Below, one piece after another: positions 1 to 13,140 of a stretch of DNA of 64,000 nt (position 1 is the stretch's first letter; the number at the start of each line of letters is the position of its first letter). The notes under the pieces are model-generated. The model saw only the letters and a list, made by a program, of their open reading frames with translations. It made no database searches and was not told where the DNA came from. Origin of the DNA: Saxidomus purpurata (lineage: Eukaryota; Mollusca; Bivalvia; Venerida; Veneridae); assembly GCA_022818135.1 (NCBI GenBank), contig JAFMSR010000008.1, positions 11,141,358 to 11,205,357 on the forward strand, in the 5' to 3' direction. Made by a program: the position numbers and the translations under genes.

Positions 1-1130
1 TCACATTTAGTTTTATCACCAGGACCAATTGCCTTAATTATAACCTTAAACTCCCCTATTAAGGATAATAACACTGATGTAAATAAATATTAAGTATATA
101 CTTACATCCTTTATTTTAAATTACTATAGATTAGGGACAATTTGTAACTTTATTAACAATAATAACTGCATGCAACTGTGACAAACTGTAACCCAGTTCT
201 ATTACACTTCCTTTAACGAAATTTCTTCATCTTTCTTCTGACATAAGTTATATAATTCTATGTTACAATTTTAGTCTATGGCATTTTTTCAACAGCAGCA
301 ATATTATGTGTCATTATGGTATTTGGCAGAAATATGTGGCATGTACTGCATGCTAACATTTATAGGTTGGATTATTCCTAAAAAACCAGATGCTCTGCAA
401 CTTAATAGTATCTATGTTGAAACATTTTAAATGGTCACATAAAGAATTTATAATGGAGGTGCATTATACTCACACTTATGTTAGTACAATACAGTTCATT
501 TACGATAATGTGACAGTTCTCTAAGAGTTTATGTTACATAATTATATCTACATTGTATTCGGTCGCCGTCACAATATCCTAAACAAACTGTAACTGTAAC
601 AGACACTGAAGCAAACTTGAAACACAAAAAATCTCCGAAATTCAATAAAGCTTTAAGGTCTAGTCTGTCAGTATGCAATTATCCAACTTAATTAAAGAGG
701 TTTAGCTTGGAGACAAACGACAGACCAATATCTCATTTCCCAGACAAAGATGGACTAAATAGCAACAAAAAATTTTCTGATAAAGGTCTTGCAGCTTCAA
801 GAGAAGCAAACAAATTTCAGATCAGTTTTCCTTGGGGGGCTTTGCACAAAACAATCCATCATCATATTCTGAGGTCTGTGACAATGAATTGGTGTGTGTT
901 TAAGAGCATTTCATAAATTCACTGTAGTTTGTCTCAATACTTTGATCTTTGAGATAAATCAAAACTTGAAAAAATGGAATATACTAAAGCTACACTGGTA
1001 CAAAAACTTACTCTTGGTGCAAATTTTTCAAATAATTTATCATTTAAATCTATTCATGAATAAATCAATACAATATCCTAGAAAATCTCAGTACACTCAA
1101 AGGTCAAGGATTGTTGTCAGTAATTAAGGG
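1..1130. other. Non-coding AT-rich DNA, nothing recognised
   Basis: No splice-bounded exon, repeat family or RNA gene is recognisable. Short open frames here (for example near 707-1127) have no domain signature. Confidence 0.5.
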
Positions 1131-1137
1131 GAAACCT

Positions 1138-1535
1138 TTTTTTAATTGCAACATCCCTTTGACCTTGACCCCAAAAATCAACAACTTTTCATAAACTATA
1201 AACCTAGCAAGTTTATCAACCTTTGGTCAAAGCATAGAAAAGTGATTGAACTGAAACACTTTTACATGCAAGGTCAATTTGACCTTGACCTTTGACCCAG
1301 TGACAGAGAAATCCATAGGGGTTATCTACTTTTCATAAGCTTTACTCCTAGCATTATAAAGTTACAGAACTAAAAGGGTTTAAAATGCAAGGTCACTATG
1401 ACCTTGATCTTTGACCCAGTGACTTGAAAATTAATCTAGCTACTGCTCATGACCTTAGTAAAATCTCTACCAAATTTGAGACCTATGGGCTTAGAGCCTT
1501 CTTACGTTATTGAGTGGAAACCTAACAACCGACAG
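1138..1535. repeat. TGACCTTGACC-type dispersed repeat
   Basis: Degenerate units of about 120 nt share TTTGACCTTGACCTTTGACC-like cores (near 1155, 1275 and 1395) followed by AGTGAC. The block ends in a GTTATTGAGTGGAAACC tail. This is the style of a repeat common in bivalve genomes (recall). Confidence 0.6.
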
Positions 1536-1544
1536 ACATTTATC

Positions 1545-1980
1545 AACCAAGCGACAGGTGCAATTTAGCCATATAACTTGTACTTCGAAGTAAAGCATAA
1601 TTATAACACTGACTAGAAATTTTCATGTTTGGGTACAAAAATGTGACCTCCAGAGTTTTTACAATTAAGGTTTTCCAAATGAATTTGACCAGGTGACTGA
1701 GCTTTTTACCCTGAGTGTCCCATTTTACATTCAACCTTGGGACCTGTGCTTGGACACAAGTTTTGACAAATTTCTTGATAAATGGATAAAATTCATTAAA
1801 TATGGTGTTCACTAGTTGGTGAACAAGATCAGATTGTTGGAAGTAGACTTGACGGACATCTGAGGCAACCAAATATTGTGCTAAAAACATCAAGAATCTA
1901 TGAAAGTTTTGATAATGAATTGCTTCAAGAAGCCCACAGAAAAGGTTAAATACGGTATATGATTTAATTTGTCTCATAGA
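1545..1980. repeat. Degenerate dispersed repeat block
   Basis: Phrases such as AATTTGACCAGGTGACTGAG and GTCCCATTTTACATTCAACC resemble the GACCTAG/GACCCAGTTT repeat at 38270-39060. A 144-codon minus-strand open frame (1543-1977) covers it, but the protein has no domain pattern and the DNA reads as repeat. Confidence 0.45.
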
Positions 1981-4800
1981 AAATCAGCAATTTCCTTTTC
2001 TAACAATGTTACTGAAGTAATTTCCTAGAACCTTTTCCCACAGAAAACTGAGGCAATCTCCTTACAGTTAATCAATCCTGCCTGCAAACAAAATTAAAAT
2101 CTTCTGTCCTGTTTAAACATCACAGTGGCCACCCAATAACTATAAAACATCTCAGAAAGCTGCCCATCCTTTAAAGCAAAAAAAAAAGTTCCAGGCAAGA
2201 CATAAAGTGTACATTGCAAACTAACAGAAATAGACACTGCTCCAGTCTTTCAAAGACAAACAATAAAGCATGGTTAATTGAATGCCTGATGCCTAATAGA
2301 ACAATGGAACAAACATCTGCCGTCAGATTCTCTTTTTCTTTCCATAATTTCTTCCTAAATTCTACAGAATCAAATGACTTCCTTTCTTTTTGTGATAACT
2401 AACTCATTTTTTGCCTCTGCTTGTAATAAATGAAGTCTGGGAACATTTTAATTTAACTCTCCCTGCACATGGCAATAACTTATAATTGATCACAAATAAT
2501 CTGCAAGTGTGTCCGTCCCTCTTCCTCAATGGGATACAACAAGACATTTCTCAGAATTAATTGATAGCCTGTTAAACTGTTCCTAATGAAAAGATGAAAG
2601 CTGATGTGCTCCTTTCCATGCTCCTTAAAGTATTTTAATACAATTTAGTGGCTTAGAACCTTTAGAAGGCATCAGAAAACGACCTTGAGCGTATTTTTTA
2701 TTGCCCGCACACATCATTTCTTGTACATTAATTCCCATCCTTGATGCATTTAAAGCATTTTGTGCATTTTGAGTCTTGGCTGCATTATGTCTGAACTCCG
2801 TACATATTTTCGGCACCATACACATTAATCTTCAATCCTACACATTTTATAATATGCAAATTTCAAGAACAAGATTCAAGTCTAATGTAATGAATTACCG
2901 AGGAGGGAACCATTCAAACTGACTGGTTCTCTTCTGGTGAGACTATGCCAATGTTTTATCTTTTAAATTATATAGCCTTGTGACATGACAGAATGAAACA
3001 TTTACTCTTATTAATATTATGAACAGCTAGAGCAGCTGCATGCTGTTTTCTGTTAACTCTAAAGCTACTGTTGATGTAATTTCTTTATGTACAATGGTTG
3101 TGGTCTGACCTCTTTCTAGGAAATGCTTCTTTATTTTACTAAGTATCAAAAAAATACTGCGCTGCATGGACTTTGATTAAATAAATTGCAACATTAGGAA
3201 CATTTTTTTCTAGACATATAACAGTCACTTTCATCGGCAATAAGACATCTAGCGCTTTCTTCGTATTTGTCTATAAGTATATCACATGTAAATCTTTAGC
3301 TAAAACTGCAATCAACAATTTATAGCCTCTACTAAAATGTGTAAATATCCAAATGAAGAGAAGCTTACCACAATAAACAGTAATAAGACAAATTTGTTGA
3401 ATTAATTCTATTAGAAACTGGTATCACCAGTATTATTAATTAAGGTGCAGATTCCAACTGTCAACTTGTGATACTACGTTTTATTATAAGCCTTAAAATT
3501 TTGGAGGCCCTAAATTTTGTTTTACAGCATTTAAACTGTTCAATCCAAACTCCTTGGGATCATTTAAATTTGTTCCTTATATCCGGAGTTAATGTTATAT
3601 CCATATAACATTTTCATATAATTTTAAAATACAGAAGAAAAAAAATTGGGCAGATTTTATCTGGAGTTTTGCTATATGCGGAGTTGTTATATAATTATGC
3701 AGTCTACTCATGTATAATCATGAACTCAAACTTAAACTCTGAAAGTAATGATTTTTATCTGAGAAAATCTGCTTTCGTTTGCACAATTTTATGGCACAAG
3801 TTATAGTCAGCATTATTACACATGTTTCCAGACAAAACTGCAAAGAGAAAGTCTGTTTCTGACAGTGTCTTCTAACACATGACTATAAATGTTTATGTCT
3901 ATTTATCCAGTCTAAAACACTTACAGATAAATTCATTTATACTTCAAAAGCAATATATTGTTTTACTAAATTACAATGTCACAACCTTTCACTTAATTCA
4001 TGCAACAGAACAAGCATAACATTGTTATTAAATTATCCTGTTTTATCTACTTGAAAAAATATCTAAAATTAGATTATATACTAATAATCATAATAGTTTA
4101 TGATCATAATGCTCAGTTTACTCCGAGTTATGTGTTCTGTTCTTGCAATTAGAGATAATATGAGAACTATTTTCTACACCTGCAGTTTGTGCAACTTTAT
4201 AGTGTGAAACCATTACCGAGTGCATTTTGCACTGAAGCTATAAAGAAAGAAACTCATCCCATTTCCATATATCATCAGAGCTGATACCAGTACAACACAT
4301 CCTCCAGCAGTAACAATCACACTGTGCATGTTTGGCATCCAAACCAACTCCACAGGACATGCCATTTTTCATTCAGCATTTGTTTCCAGACGGGGCAGAG
4401 GAGTTGGAGGAACTAAGGGTTGAGTGCTGTACGCATGCGTAGATCTACGTGATTGCAACATGTCTCTTAGATCATAATCCACGTTTATAATTTAATATTG
4501 TAAATTTCAAGAATACAATACACTCACTGAGATCTAACAGGCATACATTTCAGATTTCTTTCATTTGTGTGCTCTTCAGTGAAATATTAAGTCACATGGT
4601 TAAATAGCCAACAGTTACAGACTATGACCAGGCTGATTATATGGTCTACATAAACCATGGTCTACACTGGTCATACAGACAGAAATAGACTTGTTCAAAA
4701 GAACAGTCAGTGTAAGACAGTCATCATGGAGGAAAATGAAAGCAGCCTAAATTATTATCAAAAGCAGGTGCATGACTGTTAAACTGATGTAATTTTAATT
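1981..4800. other. Non-coding AT-rich DNA, nothing recognised
   Basis: No exon with flanking splice sites, no repeat with a second copy in the window and no RNA gene could be identified. Confidence 0.4.
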
Positions 4801-4803
4801 AAG

Positions 4804-4914
4804 AAATTGAAGCATTCCGCGGAGGTGATGTGCCTGACGGAATAAATTCACGAGGGCAAAGCCCAAGTGAATTATTACACAGGCATATTACCGATGGGAA
4901 ATGCTTCAATTTTG
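4804..4914. mobile_element. Small foldback MITE
   Basis: Inverted termini AATTGAAGCATTCCG (left) and its near-complement GGAAATGCTTCAATT (right) flank an inner hairpin, AATAAATTCAC with GTGAATTATT. No coding capacity. Length and symmetry fit a miniature inverted-repeat element. Confidence 0.65.
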
Positions 4915-5514
4915 ATAAAGCACTCCAAGACATAGATTATTTCGATTCTTACAAGCTGAATTTTTGAAAACTATCGTAACTACTACGGACCTTTTTTTCA
5001 GCACGACGGTAATGTGTAAAATAGAGCATAAATAGTGGCTGTTTGAATACACTCCCCTATTTGGGCAGCTATTCAAGATATCATACATAACTGTATTATA
5101 CATACTTATTTTAGTTTAATCATCTAATAAATAAAATATAAAAAGTACCTGTCTGTGACATTATGCAGAAGACGTCAGATTCAGAACAAAGCAGACAATC
5201 GATTTAAATGCATACCGTTAATAAACTGTATAACGTTGTAACGATGGAGTAATGACGTCAGTGTGATGACATAAACGTTTTCATTCATTGTTTTGTCTCC
5301 CGGAATCAAAACATCGTATGACTGTTAATGCTGAATGCCTTGGTCTTTTTAAAGGAAAACAAGGTGAGTGTATTCTGAGGCTGACTTGGCGCAATCAAAA
5401 ATAATATTTATGTTCTTAAACACAACTTTTTCATGCGACTGATGTATTTATACAGATATTATTTCTGTTTCTATATTTTATTTTCTGCACGGGAGTAAAT
5501 AAGACAAGAGCTGT

Positions 5515-6041
5515 CCCTCAAAAGTGACAAATGCCCCCAAAAGAGGTGCCTCACAGTCAGTGTCCTCTCCATGTGCTCAATAAATGTGCTATGTAATTTT
5601 AAAATCCTTCAATGCATGACAGAGTAACCATGCATACAGTTTTCAATTACTTTAAACACTTTTTGTGACCTTGACCTTTGAGCTACGGACTTGGGTCTTG
5701 CACACGACACCTCCGCTTGATGTGCTAGACATTTGTGCCAAGTTATTTTAAAATCCTTCAAAGCACGATAAATTATAGTCCGGACACAAATGTATGCATA
5801 TATACAGGATTCCATTACCTATAAACTCTAAGTGTGACCTTGACCTTTGTGGTAGGGATGTGGGTCTTGCACGCGACACATCATCTTGATGTGCTAGACT
5901 TTGTGCCAAATTATTTTAAAATCCTTCAATGCATGACAAAGTTACAGTCCGGACTGAATGTGTGCATATATGCAATATAGAGGAATCCTTTCCTTCAAAC
6001 TCTAAGTGTGACCTTGACCTTTGAGGCAGGGACAGGGGCTT
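5515..6041. repeat. Tandem repeat, period about 170-180 nt, carrying TGACCTTGACCTTTG
   Basis: Three units with cores near 5668, 5835 and 6009 share the order TGACCTTGACCTTTG, GGGTCTTGCAC, CTTGATGTGCTAGAC, AAATCCTTCAA and AGTCCGGAC. The array runs into the N gap, so its true length is unknown. Confidence 0.75.
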
Positions 6042-6541
6042 NNNNNNNNNNNNNNNNNNNNNNNNNNNNNNNNNNNNNNNNNNNNNNNNNNNNNNNNNNN
6101 NNNNNNNNNNNNNNNNNNNNNNNNNNNNNNNNNNNNNNNNNNNNNNNNNNNNNNNNNNNNNNNNNNNNNNNNNNNNNNNNNNNNNNNNNNNNNNNNNNNN
6201 NNNNNNNNNNNNNNNNNNNNNNNNNNNNNNNNNNNNNNNNNNNNNNNNNNNNNNNNNNNNNNNNNNNNNNNNNNNNNNNNNNNNNNNNNNNNNNNNNNNN
6301 NNNNNNNNNNNNNNNNNNNNNNNNNNNNNNNNNNNNNNNNNNNNNNNNNNNNNNNNNNNNNNNNNNNNNNNNNNNNNNNNNNNNNNNNNNNNNNNNNNNN
6401 NNNNNNNNNNNNNNNNNNNNNNNNNNNNNNNNNNNNNNNNNNNNNNNNNNNNNNNNNNNNNNNNNNNNNNNNNNNNNNNNNNNNNNNNNNNNNNNNNNNN
6501 NNNNNNNNNNNNNNNNNNNNNNNNNNNNNNNNNNNNNNNNN
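6042..6541. other. Assembly gap of exactly 500 N
   Basis: A run of 500 N. The round number is a scaffolding convention, so the real distance is unknown. It sits between a tandem array and a SINE. Open frames called across it are meaningless. Confidence 0.99.
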
Positions 6542-6732
6542 ACAAGTTCTTACAACTTATATTAATCGCTCTCGAGACTCATTCAAGATGGAATCAACCT
6601 CGAAGAGAGAGAGGCAATGTGGAATGATTTGAGTCTTGCCCAAGGACTCTACCGACATGGCTATGGTAGGGGTCGAACCCGGAACTCTTCAATCTTAAGG
6701 CGAACGCGCTACCACTGCGCAACGGCGGCTCC
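6542..6732 (-). mobile_element. tRNA-derived SINE, copy 1
   Basis: On the minus strand the head starts GGAGCCGCCGTTGCGCAGTG (A-box region) and has GGGTTCGACCC (B box). The body is shared with copies at 12341, 43171, 25779 and 7743 (CTCGAGAG, CTTCGAGGTTGATTCCAT). The 3' side is cut by the N gap. Confidence 0.8.
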
Positions 6733-7742
6733 ACAGCTCAGTTCAGGTGCAGACTAAAGCCCAACATAAGCGTGTTTTGTTTTTCTGTTTTCTGCTAGTC
6801 AGTGTGCATGGTTTTATTTATATCGGTCGCATCCATGTACATGTTAATAGTTATAATTCATGCATTTCATAAATTAAAGACATGCAATAACATGAAAAAA
6901 AATACATGACCATAATGCAAGATTTATTAGATTTATCTAAGATCCCCATTACATGTTATTATAGATCTATTAACCATAAATATCCTGTCATAGCACAATA
7001 GTATACAAAGCGGGTGCAAATATGCTTTGATAAAAAAGGGAAAAAATAGTAAATAACATGGAACTTGGGACAAGTGGCTGTGGTTAAATGTATTATGGCG
7101 TACTTTAAAAACACATGTATAATTTGTAGTATGCAAAATGTACACGATAATTATGTTGAATGTTTATTTATTTTAGGAGTGCGCGTTTTTCGGCTTTTAA
7201 GCCTGATAAAACAATATGTATCTAATACATAGCGGGTAAGATCAGGCAACAATTATGAAATGTAACTCCCATATCATTAGGTACACCATATCACCTGCTA
7301 TAGTGGAAAAATTACTTATCTTTGCCAGACTACACTGTTCACTTCCCAGGACATCAATATTTGAATATGGCGGACATACCCGGACAAATAGCGACGATTT
7401 ATTGCCCTTTATGATTCATTATACTACTCTAGATATGGTTTATGGGGTTTTAAAAGGGACATGGATCTCCGATAAGGGCCTCTTAGAGAACTTGGTCAAC
7501 ACAGGCGATAAGGCATAAGAGTCTATCCTAAGAAACAAAACACGGCGAGGATTTTTAGTCAAATATTGTATAATTATGTAAATTCATTTATCTCTAATGT
7601 ACGCAAAACCCTAGAGATTAACGAAATACTTGTTACAAGAAAAGAAACAACTTGAAAGACTGATATTTATTACGAAATATTTTACTTTAAACACAGAAAA
7701 TAGAAAACACATAATTATTCCCATCAGTACGACAGGGCGGTT
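6733..7742. other. Non-coding DNA with one unassigned 87-codon frame
   Basis: A plus-strand frame at 7255-7518 encodes 87 residues of mixed composition. I do not recognise any domain, see no splice context and find no paralogue in the window. Otherwise nothing is identifiable. Confidence 0.3.
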
Positions 7743-7853
7743 GACACAAATAATTTCACATTTCCACATTGCCTCTCTCTCTTTGAGACTGATATGCATC
7801 TAGAAAGAATCTCGAGAGCAGTTAATCTACGATGTAAGAACTTGTTTCGCAAT
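7743..7853 (+). mobile_element. tRNA-derived SINE, copy 2 (head missing)
   Basis: Matches the body and tail of the SINE family: ATTGCCTCTCTCTCTT, TCTCGAGAGC and the tail GTAAGAACTTGTTTCGCAAT. The tRNA-like head is missing, which fits 5' truncation. Confidence 0.65.
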
Positions 7854-8785
7854 CATAAACAAATTAGTTTAAAATTAGAACAATAAAAAATACCTACAGG
7901 TTGAAAACTATTTCCTGTGTAAGCTACTGCAACAAAGATTCCCCCAAGTAAATACCGATTTTGCGGCCTAGGGCTGACTATTGCGTATGGATGGAAGATT
8001 GTGATGGAAATATTTGGTAGTTAGGTTAAGATGTCATATAGATAAAGTGGAATAGCCTCAGTAACAGTTTTGGAAGGGAAACAGAATGTTTGAAAATTAT
8101 TTTAGCATAGCATGGAACTTTTACTTTTTCCTCCATTTTTCAGGATAGCTTGCTTTGTTTTAAACATTATTTTATTGATAAAATAACAGCATAAAGGATA
8201 AGCTTATTTATAAATTATCTCCTTATGGTATCATTTTCATTATAAAAGATGGTAACAAATAAAAAAGTAAACTTGCAGTTTATTCATTTTGAGGGATTTG
8301 CTTGAGACACAAGTAATCATGCTAAAGTTAGGTTGGTAGAGAATGAGAGCTTTGAGACCTGTTAGGAATAGCTTGCTTTCTACCATAATATTATGTTCAC
8401 ACACAAAAATGTAACATTTTTAGGACACAACTTATTTCAAATTGGGCAATGCTTTTGTTGCTGGCGATATAAAGAAAATTAGTCAGTATATGAATAAACT
8501 TTCACAAATTCATTTATTTATTTAACTATTTATTTATTTTATTTTTGTAATAGTTAGCATAAAAATGCAATTTGTTGTTTTAGTGGATACGGAATATCGT
8601 ATAACTCAACTCAAAGTGATACGTTTATCACATTTCCTTTCGCGCTTCGCGCTCGTGAAAATATTAAAAAAAACACTTTTGGTTTAAAGATATTCTATAT
8701 TCACTCAAAACAAACACCTGCCAATACATAATTTATCTTTTTTCTGCCATTTTGTATTATCTTTATACATGTAGTCCTTGTTTGT
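7854..8785. other. Non-coding AT-rich DNA with a short palindrome
   Basis: Nothing coding is recognised. A GC-rich palindromic motif, CGCGCTTCGCGC, sits near 8640 within a stretch that reads as repeat edge. Confidence 0.3.
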
Positions 8786-9002
8786 TCTGTCTTTTTATTA
8801 TTCCAAATCTGACAATAGTCCGATCGATGCTAACCAGTTTTCTGCATATTTTGAAAATATTTTGAATAAATCTACACAAGAGAATTTTTCAGGGACTGAT
8901 GGATTTTTTGCCTGATAAATATCAACATATTGATATAGAATATCTAAATAAGCCGTTCGATCAAAATGAGATAGAAAAGTGCATCTCTTCTTTATCTAGG
9001 TT
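8786..9002 (+). pseudogene. Fragment of a non-LTR retrotransposon reverse transcriptase (N-terminal part)
   Basis: Conceptual translation gives ANQFSAYFENILNKS, then after stops and a frame change IEYLNKPFDQNEIEKCISSL. This pattern, an F..YF..I segment followed by xNKPFxxxEIxKxI, is the run-in to the RT domain of LINE-like elements (family knowledge). Frames are broken; it is a relic. Confidence 0.55.
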
Positions 9003-9126
9003 GTGATTTGTTAAAAAAGTATGTATATGGCATAGTATACATTTTGTGCTCCTTCAAAATATCATATATAGCATGCCATTACATTCTATATTATGGTATA
9101 ACCAGCTAATCATTTACTGACACAAG

Positions 9127-9127
9127 A

Positions 9128-9169
<42 letters not shown>

Positions 9170-9187
9170 TATAACAATAAAATTAAA

Positions 9188-9224
<37 letters not shown>
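9127..9224. repeat. (AAT)n microsatellite
   Basis: Two perfect (AAT)n runs separated by a degenerate ATAACAATAAAATTAAAA segment. Confidence 0.95.
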
Positions 9225-9312
9225 GAAGAAGAAGAAGAAAGGACAGATTACAAGAAGTTTTGGAGGTCTGTGAATCCGTTAATTAAGAATGTTACATCAT
9301 TTCATCGTAGGC

Positions 9313-9343
9313 AATAAATAAATAAATAAATAAATAAATAAAA
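9313..9343. repeat. (AAAT)n microsatellite
   Basis: Seven consecutive AAAT-type units. Confidence 0.9.
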
Positions 9344-12340
9344 TGTATGACGAAAACATACATTTTCTTTTCCTCCGGCTTTGTAATAGCGAACAGTCAT
9401 GTGTGCACATGTTTTGTGTCACGTACGAACATTTCAGACACGAAGTCGGAAAGTCTAAGCTGGTGACCGAGTTCTAAAGACAAACTTTTTATGCTTCTTT
9501 TGGAGCTTGGATCTACCATTCTCGGTACCCAGGCTATTCATACAATTCACGAATATATTCCGTAATAGACCGTGAGTTCCGACGATGGGATCTATAAACT
9601 GTCATGTACACGTCAAATTGATATTATAACGTTGTCATAATGCATATGCTTAACTGTTTTAACTACATGCGAATTAAAATAAATTATAACAATTTGTTCT
9701 CCTATAATACAAAACCAGATGTTATTTTGTGATATGTTATTTCAAAATAGGTATCCATATGTTTCGTCGGTCATTTTTATGCTATTTTAAAGTAAATTAA
9801 TGTATACCGTCTGGATTAGAGCATCATTATTTTCGTTTTTATAATTTAGTCACTTTTCTCTAAAATATTATTACATGTGAGAGTTTTTGTCATTGTCTTA
9901 ATAAAAATGAATAATAGCTTGTTCTAAATTTAGGATAGAACCGAGTAGTGAGTTGTGTCGAACAGCTGAGCACGATGGTGTCATGACGGTACAGTAGAAC
10001 AAATATGTAACATGATTTTGACATGATACTAATTATGTAACATGTTGCAATAATACGTATAATCCATTATATATATGTGTATTTATAAAGTTAACTTCCA
10101 AAAACATATTCCAAAGGATAATATTTGCTAGAAACTATATCCGATTAAAACAAGAACACAAAAAATAAAAACAAAAATAAACAGAAATCTAAAGTAAAAA
10201 TCTCTTTCAAAGCTTTTCTTGAAATGTTATAATGAAACCATACTCCACGCCTTTTATGCAGTATTATTTTATTTAACGACAATAAAATAATGAAAACGGA
10301 CCCTCAGCGACTTAATAAGGTTATTATAAATTTCGCTCTCCATCATTTCAAAGTATTGCGGGTCTTTAAAACAATTTATGCGTATATGGGTATTTGTAAA
10401 TTACTACAAATTACAGTAATAAGGTGGACTCAGAGATACATTTTAAACAATTTTCCCTTTGTAGTTTATTAGCACGATAAATCAAACCATTTTAAAACAC
10501 AAGATCATTTGTTTTTATGGTAGCAATATAAAGTCATATAAATATTTAAACAGAACAAATTTGCCTTTAATGCAATAAGACCAATACCACGACGAATTTA
10601 AATATGACCGCTTTGCTATTGCTTGATCAATCGCTGTTACAAGTTACACCTTTTTGTTATAAAACTTGTAACTTTGTGTATTTAATGGTGGTACATGGCT
10701 ATTGATATATATAATGATGATGATGATGGTGATTAAATAATTTTATGACGCTGTGAACACATTTGTTTCTATATCAAATATTTGTTGCGACTGAGCGGTC
10801 TTCGTTTAATTCGATATTTTTTTCTAATTTTGCCAGGTATAACGGTGCCGTTGATTTCAGAATCACTGATTTTCTTACATCTTGTAATAACATTAAAATA
10901 ATATGCGCTAACATACATTATTATGAAGCCACGCTTAAAGACATTTTGCACATAGCTGTTGAGAGACATTGTGACGTCAATAATGAGCCAAGTCACATGG
11001 CCGCCCGCTGGGTACGGAACGATCCCCCGTCGGCATGACATATCAAGTACCAACGAGATGTTCAAAACACTTGAAACCCAGAAATTCTTCCTCGGTAGAA
11101 CACTTGATGCATCTATTTATTGCCTCTTAAGGCGACCTGACTTACAGTTCTGTTCGGAACTGACTAATTTATGGACGACATAAAATTTATTGGGTTTACA
11201 CAAGCAATTTTGGTTCGTTTGAGGACCTTACGGTATTTACTTTTGGGTACTTGAAATTAGTATAGAATAAAATGGGACATATGTTGCATGGTAGGGACGA
11301 ACGCTCGTTATTTAGTGACTGCGCACTTGTTTCAGCCTTCCAGAAACATGGCATAGATGTTAAGACGGAAGTCAAAAACTGGGTATACTATCTTACCAAA
11401 GATTTTCACATTGTTGCGGATGTTACGAAGGTTTAAGACAATACTAAAGTACATAAAGCAGGTTTAAATAATATGGACTCTGAAGACATGAACGTACATT
11501 TTGTATATTCTTAAAATCATGCATATCCGTTATGTGACTTTTGATAATTATCTGTTCCATTATATACTTTAAAGAACTATATGTATCTTACAACTTATCT
11601 GGTGAACCAAGCCGCTTAAAAATCTCCATATAAATACGTTTGATTCATCTTCTGATATAAGTTATATGTGTTGGTTGAGTATCTGCAAGTCTTCGTCCCT
11701 AACAAAATACGAAAGGTACACATACGGAATGTCAGTCTACTACAATGTTTCGTAAATTTCGCACGAAAGTCTTATATAAGTATGTTCATAAAAGTTGTAA
11801 GGAGTTTGGAACACTTGCACCACTTTACTCCGATTTTGTTTCAGTGGTCTCGTGGTTGTTTATGACTGTACATTGACATCGTTCACGAAAGGTCGCCCTT
11901 AACCGCTCAGTAGAACTACTAGTTATCTCTTTTATGGAAAAACTCGATGTTTGTCTGTTTGTTTTCTTTTTTATGCGAGTTTTAATAACTGTCCTGAAAC
12001 CAGTAAACATGACCACACCTTTCGCGGGCATGGTGACCGTTGTATGGGGAATGCAGCCAAAGTTCATTTAGTTAAATAAAGCAAGCTACAATACCCGTTA
12101 TTGGCGTTTTTATTTGTTCACCAACGAAGAAACTTAAAACCTATTCAATTCAAAACCAGGAATACCATACACTTACGTATATATAACACAAACATATTTG
12201 TTACTATCCTAAATGTTACACTGCTATATAAATGTAACGACAGAAATACGGACACTAAATAAAACAAATTTTATTAAATTTTACACTTTTGGAAATGTAA
12301 AAAAAAGCCGCTAAAAGTTATAAAATAGTTTGCGCCATAT
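9344..12340. other. Non-coding DNA, nothing recognised
   Basis: Several frames of 60-98 codons overlap on both strands around 10763-11183 and 11668-12067. None shows a domain, a coding bias I can judge, or consistent splice sites. No repeat with a second copy in the window was noted. Confidence 0.35.
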
Positions 12341-12541
12341 GTAACTTATATCAATCGTTCTCGAGACTCACTCCAGATGGAATCAGCCTCGAATAAAGAG
12401 AGAGGAGGGGGGGGGGGGGCAATATGGAATTATCTGTGGTTTGCCAAAGGACACTACCACTACTTGGGCACTAGTAGGGACCAAACTCGGGACCCTCTGA
12501 TCTCAACGCGAACGCGCTACCATTGCACCAAGGCAGCTCCA
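12341..12541 (-). mobile_element. tRNA-derived SINE, copy 3
   Basis: Minus-strand copy with a tRNA-like head (GGAGCTGCCTTGGTGCAATG) and a degenerated B box (GGTCCCGAGTTTGGTCCC). The body is shared with the other copies. A poly(G) run of about 14 at 12406-12419 replaces the usual AGAGAG stretch and may be a sequencing or repeat-expansion artefact. Confidence 0.75.
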
Positions 12542-12849
12542 CAACACCATTTTAGACAGTAATAAAAGTTACAAAGTTTCAATCACTTTATTAGCTGTAG
12601 CAAAATTGAGCCTGACAATCTGCACTTCTGGGGTTCCTACCATAGTACCTGGTCAAATATCATCGAATATGGTAGAGTACTGAAAGAGCCTTTCGAAAAG
12701 GATATATCTGTATATGTATCTGTATAAATACCCCGTTAGGTCCTGGTATAACACGACGGAAGAGTGTCTGGTCGCTTAGGCGATGTGAGAGGGCGACTTG
12801 ACCACGTCACTGCACAGCCACACTCTTGACTAGTCTTCATAATAATTTG

Positions 12850-13140
12850 CTGATGACGTGATCTTTCAACTGAATTCACGTCTTTTACGAGTATGGATCC
12901 CAGACTATCGCGCCATATTCCAACGTAAAACGAACAAGTGATATGTAAACTAGTTTCCTATATTCCAGGGCACAGTTCTTGAAATTATGTTTTAAAAAAA
13001 CAAAGAGTTGAATTTGCTTTCTTGCAAATGTTGTTGATGTAGGTCGTCCACGTTAAATCTTGGGAAATGGTAAGTCCAAGATATGGATTTGTTTTAAGTT
13101 GTTGTAGAATTTTATTGTCTAGTTTATAGAAAACATGCTT
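12850..13140 (-). pseudogene. Fragment of a non-LTR retrotransposon reverse transcriptase (thumb and C-terminal part)
   Basis: Minus-strand translation reads NPYLGLTISQDLTW, INNICKKANSTLCFFK and, after a frame change, VRFTLEYGAIVWDPY. This succession (YLGxxxxxDLxW, I..I..KA...L.FL, LVRxxLEYxxxVWDPY) is the classic end of LINE reverse transcriptases (family knowledge). Internal stops and at least one frameshift mark it as dead. Confidence 0.8.

Noticed and set aside
1543..1977. 144-codon minus-strand open frame
   Set aside because: The DNA reads as the GACCTAG/GACCCAG-type dispersed repeat, and the protein shows no domain pattern.
5916..6632. Open reading frames of 185-209 codons spanning the gap
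   Set aside because: They consist almost entirely of N; the frame is an artefact of the scaffold gap.
6660..6732. tRNA gene on the minus strand
   Set aside because: A- and B-box-like motifs are present, but the cloverleaf is degenerate and the same head recurs on SINE bodies elsewhere; it is a SINE head.
12377..12562. 61-codon frame with a poly-Gly run
   Set aside because: It lies within a SINE; the Gly run is a poly(G) tract.
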